64,000 nt of DNA from assembly GCF_001423085.1 (NCBI RefSeq), contig NZ_LMNU01000047.1:124797-188796 (forward strand), written 5' to 3'. The notes under the pieces are model-generated. The model did not search any database, had not been told where the DNA came from, and saw only the letters and a program-made list of their open reading frames with translations. This document shows, one piece after another, positions 53,722-62,097 of the stretch (positions within the stretch are counted from its first letter, which is position 1; the number at the start of each line of letters is the position of its first letter). Origin of the DNA: Methylobacterium sp. Leaf125. GTDB taxonomy: Bacteria > Pseudomonadota > Alphaproteobacteria > Rhizobiales > Beijerinckiaceae. Position numbers and translations under genes: made by a program.

Positions 53722-55089
53722 ATGTCGAGCACCGTCAAGCTGACCGAGACGCCGCGCCAAGGTCTGGATGCGGTCAATCCGAAGCTCAATCAACAGTACG
53801 ACCAGTTCGTCGCCCTGCTGGCTCAGCGGGTCGGTCGCGCGCACGCCAAGCTTTTCGCCGAGCCGGTGCCGATCACCATGGCGAAGACGGGCCTCCCGGG
53901 GCTGGCCTGGTTTGCCGACGGAGACGGCGAGGCCGCGCCCGTCTTGGGGCTCGAAGCCGGCGAGGCGCAAGCCCTCCGTCGCGTAGCGGGGCGCCTGAGA
54001 TCCGAGGTCGCCGCCTTCGCCGACGCGCTCGAGCGTGAGGGCGAAGCTTCGCGTGACCTTGCTCGCCTCATTCGCGATGCGCTCGTCACCCCTGACGACG
54101 ACCATCTCTGGTCTCTCGGCGGCCAACCGGTCCTGGTGGCATGGGGCTATCGTCACGCTCAGGGGATGGGCGTCGTTGCCGAGCGGAACGGCGCGATCAC
54201 CGGCAGTGCGGCAGCCGCGATGGTCACACCGCGGACATCGCAGGCCGCCCGGCATTCGAGTGCGCCGCCGCCGCCGCGGCCTGAAGCGGTGAACGACGCC
54301 GGCGTGGTGCGGGCGAGATCGGCTCTCGTGCCCGTCCTGTGGCTGGTATTCGCCCTTCTCTCGCTGGCTCTCGGCGACCGCCTGCTGCAGGCCTGCGCGA
54401 TCGGCAGCGCCAATTGGCCGGACTGGCTGAAGGGCGTCCTGCCCGATCACTGTCCCGTGGCTTCCCTCGGCATCGACCCGGCCGACCTGTCGCAGCGCAC
54501 AGCGATCCAGGCCATCGAGGGCGAGGTGCACGCTGCCGAGCTTGCGCTGACGCGCCGTGCCCTGTCCTGCGATGCGAGCTGTCCCCTGCCATCGCGTGCC
54601 GCGATTCCGGGTCCGTCCACGCCGGTCACCCCGCCACGCGCCATCGCCGCCGATGTGGAACGGCGTTTGGAGCGGATCGAGCGCGGGCGATACCTGGAGC
54701 TGACCCTCGCCTGGGACGGGGCTGCCGATCTCGATCTGCAGGTCGCCTGCCCCGATCAGGCCCGGATCAGCTTCAACAACCGCAGCGCCTGCGGCGGCCG
54801 CCTCGTGGCCGACCAGAACGAAGGCGGAGGGACCAGCGCCAGCCGCCCGGTCGAGCACATCATTTGGGACGAGGCGCCGACGCCGGCCGGGGTCTTCGGC
54901 ATCGCCGTCGCCCTCTACGACCGGCACGGCGATGCGCGCCCGAGCATTCCGTTCCGCCTCGTCCTGTCCCAGAACGGTCGGGTGATGCGGGAAGAGGAAG
55001 GGCGGGTCTCGGCTCCCCGTGTATCCCAGAACGTCTTCACCTTCCCGGTTCCGATCGTCCCAGCTTCCGGAGCCCCTGCCATGCCGTGA
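53722..55089 (+). CDS. Membrane protein with shared N-terminal domain and periplasmic beta-sandwich domain
   Basis: 455 residues from ATG 53722. The cytoplasmic domain (about 20-150) resembles the protease's: AKLFAEPV, FADGDGEAAPVLGLEAGEAQ, GGQPVLVAWGY. Helix at about 200-217, then a periplasmic part with four cysteines and a beta-sandwich (about 326-440, LELTLAWDGAADLDLQVACP..FNNRSACGG, given in parts) resembling DUF2135/YfaP-type modules. Unknown function; possibly a carbohydrate- or peptide-binding arm. Confidence 0.7.
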   Translation: MSSTVKLTETPRQGLDAVNPKLNQQYDQFVALLAQRVGRAHAKLFAEPVPITMAKTGLPGLAWFADGDGEAAPVLGLEAGEAQALRRVAGRLRSEVAAFADALEREGEASRDLARLIRDALVTPDDDHLWSLGGQPVLVAWGYRHAQGMGVVAERNGAITGSAAAAMVTPRTSQAARHSSAPPPPRPEAVNDAGVVRARSALVPVLWLVFALLSLALGDRLLQACAIGSANWPDWLKGVLPDHCPVASLGIDPADLSQRTAIQAIEGEVHAAELALTRRALSCDASCPLPSRAAIPGPSTPVTPPRAIAADVERRLERIERGRYLELTLAWDGAADLDLQVACPDQARISFNNRSACGGRLVADQNEGGGTSASRPVEHIIWDEAPTPAGVFGIAVALYDRHGDARPSIPFRLVLSQNGRVMREEEGRVSAPRVSQNVFTFPVPIVPASGAPAMP

Positions 55090-55170
55090 ACTTCGGCCGT
55101 GAGCATGCCTCCTCCACGCGTCCCCTGAGTCTCGGCAAGGCCGTCTCGTATCAGGATTGTATCCGTCCCG

Positions 55171-58100
55171 ATGTTCGTCGATCCCGTCACCTTCGGTCCC
55201 ACGATCCGACTCGTGCCCCATAGCGGCGTGCAGTTCGTCGAGTACGCGTTCAACATCGATGCCGTTGGTCGCCTGTCGCGCCGCTTCATCGAGCGCGAGG
55301 TCGAAGGCGTGTCCCAGCCGGCGGGTCGGCAGACCTATCGGCTGCTCCCGACCTGGGACGAGACCGACCCGGGTGGAGAGGAAATCGAGACCGCCCGCGG
55401 TGCCGATCGCGAATACGCCATCAGCGAGCGGGGCGCCCTCGAAGTCTTCCTGGAGAAGTGGACGCCGATCCCGATGTTGCGGGTGAAGGCGGGAATCGAG
55501 GGAGGCGATGAACTCGACGTGGGCCCGACCAACTGGGCGCGGGTGCGCGTCGCAGAGGTCTCCGACCGCGCCCCAGACAGTCCAATCAGCCATCGGGTGA
55601 TCTTCGCCTTCGACACGGAACTTCTGGAGCGGCGCCCGAACCGGCCGTACACGGCGCCGAGCCTTGACGATGCCGCCAACGAGCACGAGTTCCGGTTCGC
55701 CTACCGCTTCCGCGACATCGGCTGGTTTCTCGGCGCGGCCTCCGACAGCGAGGAGGCGCGCCAGCGCGCCGGCTTTCAGGAATGGGTGCCGTCCTGGCTC
55801 TCCGAGCAATTCCGCGAGTTCAAGGCGGCCCAGCGGCCCGACCGGCCTCTGCGGGACAGCGATTTCCCCAACACCCTCGAACACTATGCCCGCTATCTCG
55901 TGCTGCTCGAATACCTGCAGCGAGCGATCCAGCCCCGCGTCATGCGTCTGACCGATACGGTCTCGGCGCTCCCGGCGATCAAGCCAGTGACCGTCGACTT
56001 AATCCTAGACATCGGAAACAGCCGCACCTGCGGGATCCTGATCGAGTCGCACCCCAACGAGGATCGCGTCGACCTCAACAACTCCTTCGTGCTGCAGCTT
56101 CGCGACCTGTCCGAGCCAGAACAGGTCTATGTCGAGCCGTTCGAGAGCCACGTCGAACTATCCCACGCCCGATTCGGACGCGATCATCTCTCGCGGCTCT
56201 CGGCACGGCCGCGCGCATTTTTCTGGCCGAGCCCCGTTCGGGTCGGGCCAGAAGCGAGCCGTTTCCGAGAGCTGGCGCAGGGCACCGAGGCGGTCGGCGG
56301 TCTGTCGAGCCCCAAACGCTATCTCTGCGACGTGAGACCGGTGAACCAGGAATGGCGCTTTCCGGATCGCGACTACGGCGCCGATGGAACGAGCCCGCTC
56401 ATCGACCGGACGATCCGCCAGTTCGTCAACAGCCGCGGCGACGTGATCTCGCAGCTCGACGCCGACAGGAAGCGCTACGGCATCCGGGTTCAGGCCGACG
56501 ATCGGATCGGTGCATCGCGGCTGACGTTCTCACGGTCGTCCTTCTTCACGTTCATGGTCGCCGAGGTCGTCTGCCACGCGCTGTCGATGATCAACAACGC
56601 CGGCGTGCGTGAGCGTCGACGGACGAAGGACGCGCCCCGCAAGCTGCGACGGATCATCCTCACTCTGCCACCGGCGATGCCCGTGCAGGAACAGCGTCTG
56701 CTGCGCTCCCGGGCGGAAGGCGCCGTCAAGCTGATCTGGCAATTGATGGGATGGGCCGACACGCCACCCCCGGGCGTCACGCAGCCGGAGGTCCACGTGT
56801 CCTGGGATGAGGCGAGCTGCGTCCAGTTCGTCTATCTCTACGGAGAGATCACCCAGAAACTGGGCGGGGCCGTCGACGGCTTCCTCAAGCTCATCGGCCG
56901 CCCGCGACCCTTCGCCGAACCGGACTCGAGACCCGCTCCCGGCACGCCCGCCGAACCCTCGGTGCGGATCGCCAGTATCGACGTCGGCGGCGGCACCACC
57001 GACCTGATGGTGACGACCTACTACGCGGAGGGGAACCGGGCGATCAAACCGGTGCAGAATTTCCGCGAGGGATTCAGGATCGCGGGCGACGACATCCTCA
57101 AGAGCGTCATCGAGAGGCTCGTCCTGCCGACCCTCGAGGAGGCCCTGCGCCGTGCGGGGCATCCTGACCCGCACGCGCTCCTGCTCGAGCGCTTCGGTGG
57201 CGACCGCGCCAACATGGCCGAGCAGGAAAAGCACCTGCGCCGGCAATTCGTATCCCGCGTGCTGGAACCGATCGGATTGCGTCTTCTGGCCGATGTCGAG
57301 GCCGAGGGCGAGTTGACCACCCGTCCGTTCTCGGAATTCTTCCCTGAGCGCGGCGGCCGCGTGGTGCGCCGTGCCCTGCCGCAGCCACGCCTGCTCGATT
57401 TCCTCGAAGGTCCGGCGCGGCGCGACGGCGCTATCGGCTTTGCCCTGGTGGATTGCGTGTTCGAGGCGCGCGCCGAGGTTGTCGGCGCCTGCGTGGTGTC
57501 GGTTCTCGACCTCGTGCTCGACAACCTCTGCGAGGCGATCCACGCCCTGGATGTGGACGTCGTGCTGCTGTCGGGACGCCCCTCGCGTCTCTCGGCCTTC
57601 GTCGACCTCCTCGTGAACAAGCTGGCGGTCTCTCCCGATCGGATCGTGCCGCTGCACCAGTACCAGGCCGGCAACTGGTATCCGTTCCGGGATCGCGACA
57701 ACCGCCGCATCGGCGATCCGAAGACGACGACGGCGGTGGGTGGAATGCTCTGCGCGCTGGCCGAGAGCCAGCTGACGAACTTCACCCTGTTCACCCACCG
57801 CCTGGGCCTGCGCTCGACCGCCCGGTACATCGGCGAGATGGAATTGAGCGGGCAGTTGCGGGATGCCGGTCTTTGCTTCCGCGACGTGGACCTCGACGCG
57901 CCCGCAGCAGCGCGGGCGAGCGGACCCGCGATGACTGCGAAGCTCCGCTACTATGCGCCAATGCGCCTCGGCTACCGGCAATTGCCGGTCGAGCGCTGGA
58001 TCGCAACGCCCCTGTATCGGCTGCGTCTCCGAACCGGACAGGAGGCCACGCCGTTGCGCCTTCCCCTCGACATCACGCTCGAACGCGTCGGCGATGGGCG

Positions 58101-58281
58101 TGCTGACGATGACAGCCCGGATGCCCTGATCCGTTCGGAATCCATGAAGGAAGAATTCGAAATCACCGATGCCTACGATGCGGACGGCCTCGACGTCAAA
58201 AGAAAGATCGAGCTTGTGCTCGACACTCTGGTTTCTGAGCAAGGGTACTGGCTCGATACTGGAGTTCTCTCCGTCGATTGA
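55171..58281 (+). CDS. srfB: SrfB-family actin/Hsp70-fold ATPase
   Basis: 1036 residues. N-terminal extra region of about 270 residues, then ATPase core with phosphate-1 DIGNSRTCG (280-288), phosphate-2 IDVGGGTTD (603-611) and adenosine motif LLSGRPSRL (799-807). Matches the SrfB 'virulence factor' family first named in Salmonella (SsrB-regulated srfABC). Cytoplasmic. The large core insert suggests a divergent Hsp70-like machine. Followed by SrfC after 48 bases. Confidence 0.9.
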   Translation: MFVDPVTFGPTIRLVPHSGVQFVEYAFNIDAVGRLSRRFIEREVEGVSQPAGRQTYRLLPTWDETDPGGEEIETARGADREYAISERGALEVFLEKWTPIPMLRVKAGIEGGDELDVGPTNWARVRVAEVSDRAPDSPISHRVIFAFDTELLERRPNRPYTAPSLDDAANEHEFRFAYRFRDIGWFLGAASDSEEARQRAGFQEWVPSWLSEQFREFKAAQRPDRPLRDSDFPNTLEHYARYLVLLEYLQRAIQPRVMRLTDTVSALPAIKPVTVDLILDIGNSRTCGILIESHPNEDRVDLNNSFVLQLRDLSEPEQVYVEPFESHVELSHARFGRDHLSRLSARPRAFFWPSPVRVGPEASRFRELAQGTEAVGGLSSPKRYLCDVRPVNQEWRFPDRDYGADGTSPLIDRTIRQFVNSRGDVISQLDADRKRYGIRVQADDRIGASRLTFSRSSFFTFMVAEVVCHALSMINNAGVRERRRTKDAPRKLRRIILTLPPAMPVQEQRLLRSRAEGAVKLIWQLMGWADTPPPGVTQPEVHVSWDEASCVQFVYLYGEITQKLGGAVDGFLKLIGRPRPFAEPDSRPAPGTPAEPSVRIASIDVGGGTTDLMVTTYYAEGNRAIKPVQNFREGFRIAGDDILKSVIERLVLPTLEEALRRAGHPDPHALLLERFGGDRANMAEQEKHLRRQFVSRVLEPIGLRLLADVEAEGELTTRPFSEFFPERGGRVVRRALPQPRLLDFLEGPARRDGAIGFALVDCVFEARAEVVGACVVSVLDLVLDNLCEAIHALDVDVVLLSGRPSRLSAFVDLLVNKLAVSPDRIVPLHQYQAGNWYPFRDRDNRRIGDPKTTTAVGGMLCALAESQLTNFTLFTHRLGLRSTARYIGEMELSGQLRDAGLCFRDVDLDAPAAARASGPAMTAKLRYYAPMRLGYRQLPVERWIATPLYRLRLRTGQEATPLRLPLDITLERVGDGRADDDSPDALIRSESMKEEFEITDAYDADGLDVKRKIELVLDTLVSEQGYWLDTGVLSVD

Positions 58282-58329
58282 AGGCATTGTCTGCCCCCAA
58301 CTCCTCCAGGATTAACCACAATCTCTGCC

Positions 58330-60972
58330 ATGTCGACTGACCTCCTTGCCAAGGCCTGCCACGACACCAGCCGTCTCGCGCAGGATGCCGAGCGCTGGCT
58401 CGGCGATGCCGCCAACGCAGCCACCGTCGGCCGTGAGCGGGACGATCTCGTCCGCTCGACGCGCAAGATCGCCCATCGGGCCGAACGCCTCGGCCGGGCA
58501 GCGCAGCGACCGATGTGCGTCGGCGTGTTCGGCCCGAGCCAGGCTGGGAAATCCTACCTCGTGGAGGTTCTGGCCCGCCCCGAAAACGGTTCACTGCGGG
58601 CCCGTTTCGACGGAATCGCGCCGGTCGACTTCCTCGCCGAGATCAATCCGATTGGCGAGAAGGAAGCGACGGGGCTCGTGACGCGCTTCAGCGCCCAGGA
58701 GGGCGGGACACCGACTCCGCCCGGCGCTCCGGTACGCCTTCGGGTGCTGACGGAGAGCGATCTGATCAAGGTTCTCTGCAACAGCTTCCTGCACGACAGC
58801 GATGCCACGAAGGAACATCCGCCGCAGGCCGAGGAGATCGATGCGCTCCTGGCCCAGTTGCGGACCCGGCCCCGCACCGGGGGTGCACGCTTCACGGGCG
58901 CCGAAGTCGACGACCTGAGGGACTATCTTCTCGACCAGGCGCGCGGCAGCCGCGCCCTGGAGGCGCTGGCACGCTACTGGGACGAGGCACGCACACTCGC
59001 CCCGGGGCTCGACCTGGAGGGACGCGCGCGCCTGTTCGCGCCGCTCTGGGGCGGCCATGCGGCGTTCACCCGGCTCTACCGGGACTTCACGGAGGCCCTC
59101 GAACGCCTCGGGCATCCCGACGAGATCTTTGCGCCGATCGGCGCCCTGGTGCCGCGGGAAGGCAGTATCCTCGATGTCGCCACGCTGGCGGGCCTCGGGG
59201 CCTCAGGGGGCGCCGACACGCTGCTCGTCTACGGCGCCTCCGGAACGCCGGTCTCCCTGCCGCGCGCCACCGTAGCGGCCATCACGGCGGAGTTGCGGAT
59301 CGACATCGCGGATGCACCGCGATCCTTCCTTCGTGAAGCGGACCTCCTCGACTTCCCCGGCGCACGCAGCCGTCAGAAGGTCGATCTGGCCCATTTCCTG
59401 GCGGAGCACCCCGACTCTCTCAAGGAGACCTTCCTGCGCGGCAAGGTCGCCTACCTGTTCGATCGCTACGTGGCCGAGCAGGAACTGACGACGATGCTGC
59501 TCTGTATCAGGCCATCGAACCAGGAGGTCGTGACGCTGCCGGATCTGGTGGAGCGCTGGATCACCCAGACTCACGGTGCCAGCCCCGAGGCGCGGATCGC
59601 CCTGCCGAACCTGCTCTTCCTGGTGATGACCTGGTTCGACAGTCACTTCGTCGACAAGGCGGGGGATGCCGGTCAGGATGCCGGTTTGCGGTTCCGCAAC
59701 CGGATCGAGGCATCACTCCTGGGGTTCTTCGGCAAGGCCCATACCTGGCCTCGGCAGTGGACGCCGGGGGCGCCGTTCCGCAACGCGTTCTGGTTCCGGA
59801 ACCCGAATTACCCGGCCGAATCGGTGATCCGATACGAGGGGCGGCGCGAGATCGGGTTCCTGCCGGAGAAGCAGGAGCGGATCGCCGAACTGCGCCGCGG
59901 CTTCGTGGCCCTGCCCGAGGCCGCCGCGCATTTTCAGGATCCTGCCCGCGCCTTCGACGAGGCGTTGCGCCTCAACGACGGAGGCGTCAGCTACCTCGTC
60001 GAGAATCTGGCTCGCGTCTGCCGGCCGGAGCTGAAGGCCGCCCAGATTGCCTCGCGGCTCGATGGACTGCGGGCCGAGCTGCGGGAGCGGCTCGGGCGTT
60101 TCCACGTGGCCCTCGACATCGAGACCCGCTTGGCCGAGCGCCGCGAGGCTGCCGGCCATGTCTTCGACGCCCTCGACGCGACCGTAGCGGCCGGCGGCTT
60201 CGGTTCGCTGCTGCGCGAACTCCTGATCGATGTGGGCACCCTGACCGAAGCCCTCCATGGGGCGAGTCAGTCGATATCCGGGGCACCGGCCGAGAGCGCT
60301 TCGCCGGCGGCACCTGCTCGCATCGCGCGTCCCGGTGCGATCGCCCGCCCCGGTGCGCCGAGCCCTGGGGGTGGAGTCCCGGGCGCCCGATCACCGGTGG
60401 GACCCGGCGCGTCCGATCGTGAGCGTGGCCTGGCCCGGGCCGCGGTTACCGCCTGGATCGGCTCCATGCGCCGGCGGATCGAGGCCGACGGGTTCACACG
60501 CCGCTTCCAGGTTCCGGTCGACGTGATGGAGATCATCGTCGGCGAGATGATCACCCTGGCTCGCCGTGCGGATGTGGAGGCCGCCATCGCAGCCGATCTG
60601 CGGGCCCTCGCGACCGTGGAGCGTGCCGAGCAGTCGACGGCGAAGCTCGCACTGATCGCGGCCACGCGCCTGAACCGGTTGAGCGGCGATCTCGGCTTCG
60701 GTCTGGTCCCCCCGGCCGGCGAACGGCCCTCGATCCAGGATGAGGCGGGCGACCGCATCGCCTTCGAGGCTCGCCCGGTCACCTTCGATGCCCGGTCGAT
60801 CGGCCCCACTCCGGCAGCCTTCGGCCACACCTACGCGACCGACTGGTTCCACGGCTTCTACCGGGTCGTGGAGGACAACGCGAAGAGTGCGGCCGGGGTC
60901 ACCATCGACCTCGAGCAGAACGGCAGGCTGGGCGCGATCCTGACGGGCCTGCAAGGGCGTTCGGCCGCCTAG
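58330..60972 (+). CDS. srfC: SrfC-family dynamin-like P-loop GTPase
   Basis: 880 residues. G1 GPSQAGKS (68-75), G3 DFPG (341-344) and G4-like TWFD (434-437) mark a GTPase with long inserts; the C-terminal 400 residues are mostly helical (coiled), with a Pro/Ala/Gly linker near 655-695. Belongs to the Virul_Fac/SrfC family. Cytoplasmic, probably works with SrfB as a nucleotide-driven pair. Confidence 0.9.
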   Translation: MSTDLLAKACHDTSRLAQDAERWLGDAANAATVGRERDDLVRSTRKIAHRAERLGRAAQRPMCVGVFGPSQAGKSYLVEVLARPENGSLRARFDGIAPVDFLAEINPIGEKEATGLVTRFSAQEGGTPTPPGAPVRLRVLTESDLIKVLCNSFLHDSDATKEHPPQAEEIDALLAQLRTRPRTGGARFTGAEVDDLRDYLLDQARGSRALEALARYWDEARTLAPGLDLEGRARLFAPLWGGHAAFTRLYRDFTEALERLGHPDEIFAPIGALVPREGSILDVATLAGLGASGGADTLLVYGASGTPVSLPRATVAAITAELRIDIADAPRSFLREADLLDFPGARSRQKVDLAHFLAEHPDSLKETFLRGKVAYLFDRYVAEQELTTMLLCIRPSNQEVVTLPDLVERWITQTHGASPEARIALPNLLFLVMTWFDSHFVDKAGDAGQDAGLRFRNRIEASLLGFFGKAHTWPRQWTPGAPFRNAFWFRNPNYPAESVIRYEGRREIGFLPEKQERIAELRRGFVALPEAAAHFQDPARAFDEALRLNDGGVSYLVENLARVCRPELKAAQIASRLDGLRAELRERLGRFHVALDIETRLAERREAAGHVFDALDATVAAGGFGSLLRELLIDVGTLTEALHGASQSISGAPAESASPAAPARIARPGAIARPGAPSPGGGVPGARSPVGPGASDRERGLARAAVTAWIGSMRRRIEADGFTRRFQVPVDVMEIIVGEMITLARRADVEAAIAADLRALATVERAEQSTAKLALIAATRLNRLSGDLGFGLVPPAGERPSIQDEAGDRIAFEARPVTFDARSIGPTPAAFGHTYATDWFHGFYRVVEDNAKSAAGVTIDLEQNGRLGAILTGLQGRSAA

Positions 60973-61032
60973 CTCACGGACCTCGAGCCCCGCTGCTCAC
61001 AGACGCCTCAGACGACTTGCCTGGACACAACC

Positions 61033-62097
61033 ATGACCCTTCGCATCACAGAGGACGAGGACGAGATCGGCGGCCACGCCCTCATCGATCTCGGGCAGCG
61101 CGCCGCCTCGCCGCTGCTGTCGTTCCGGCGCCAGGACACCGAGCCGAGGCATCTCGGCACCGAGGGATGGCAGCCGGAGATTGCGTGGCTCGCCCCGCTC
61201 TCCATGACCGAGCATGACGGCCGCACCGTAGCCCGCTTCGGCCCCTCGGTGGTCGATCGCATCGAGGAACTCGTTCCGATCGAGATCGTGGGCCAGGACG
61301 GCACCTCGTTCGGGGTCGTGTCCTGGCCGTTCATCACGCCGGCACCCGCCGGCTCCGGCATGCTCGCCGCTTCCCCGATCCCCGCCCCCAGCCTGACCCA
61401 GACCGCGCCCTCTCAGGAGACGCTCGCCGGTGAACCCGGTGACGGTCTCCCCCCGCTCCAGGATTCGGAAACGTCCCCGGCCGAGCCTGAGCCGCCCCGC
61501 CGGGCCAACGTGCGCGACGGGCTTGTCCTGCCCGAAGTGCCTCGAGAGGCGCCGCGCCGGATCTGGCCGGCGCTCGTATTCCTGGTTCTGTTCGCCGGGG
61601 CCGGGATCGGCGCGTACCTGTACCAGGACCTGCTCAAGGCTGTCCTGGCCGGCCACCCGACTGCGCCGACGGACACACCGGCGCAGCCCGAAGCACGGAC
61701 GCCGCCCGCTGCGGAGGCGCCACGTCTGAGTGCTGCCGAACTGCGCCAACGGCACGGACGCCTCTTGGAGGAACGCGCGACAGGCAGCGCGTTTCTGGCG
61801 CTCGGCGGCACAGCGATCGAGGCTCAGCAGGGAGGGGCCGCCTTCAGGGCCTTCGAGGAGGCCGATCCCGCCGCCAGCGCGGATGCTGCCTGGCAGATGG
61901 CGCGCTTCTACGATCCCCGGACCACCGACACCACGTATCGCAACGCCGCTCAGCCCGACGTCTCCCGCGCGGCCTATTACTACGCGCTCTGGCGCAACCG
62001 CTCGCCCCGGCACACCGACGCGCTCCGAAGCCTGTGCGACGCCAACACGGATCTCGTCGGCCGCGACGAGCGACTGCGCGCGATCTGCCGTCCATGA
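61033..62097 (+). CDS. Single-pass membrane protein of the Srf operon
   Basis: 354 residues. A beta-rich cytoplasmic domain (about 1-100), Pro-rich linker, helix at 178-196 (IWPALVFLVLFAGAGIGAYL), and a periplasmic C-terminal part with helical Sel1/TPR-like features (AAWQMARFYDPRT; VSRAAYYYALWRN). Unknown family. Stop codon overlaps the next start (ATGA). Confidence 0.7.
   Translation: MTLRITEDEDEIGGHALIDLGQRAASPLLSFRRQDTEPRHLGTEGWQPEIAWLAPLSMTEHDGRTVARFGPSVVDRIEELVPIEIVGQDGTSFGVVSWPFITPAPAGSGMLAASPIPAPSLTQTAPSQETLAGEPGDGLPPLQDSETSPAEPEPPRRANVRDGLVLPEVPREAPRRIWPALVFLVLFAGAGIGAYLYQDLLKAVLAGHPTAPTDTPAQPEARTPPAAEAPRLSAAELRQRHGRLLEERATGSAFLALGGTAIEAQQGGAAFRAFEEADPAASADAAWQMARFYDPRTTDTTYRNAAQPDVSRAAYYYALWRNRSPRHTDALRSLCDANTDLVGRDERLRAICRP

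Noticed and set aside
53401..55884. 827-codon minus-strand frame within the Srf operon
   Set aside because: Antisense shadow; spans two gene junctions and lacks any motif.
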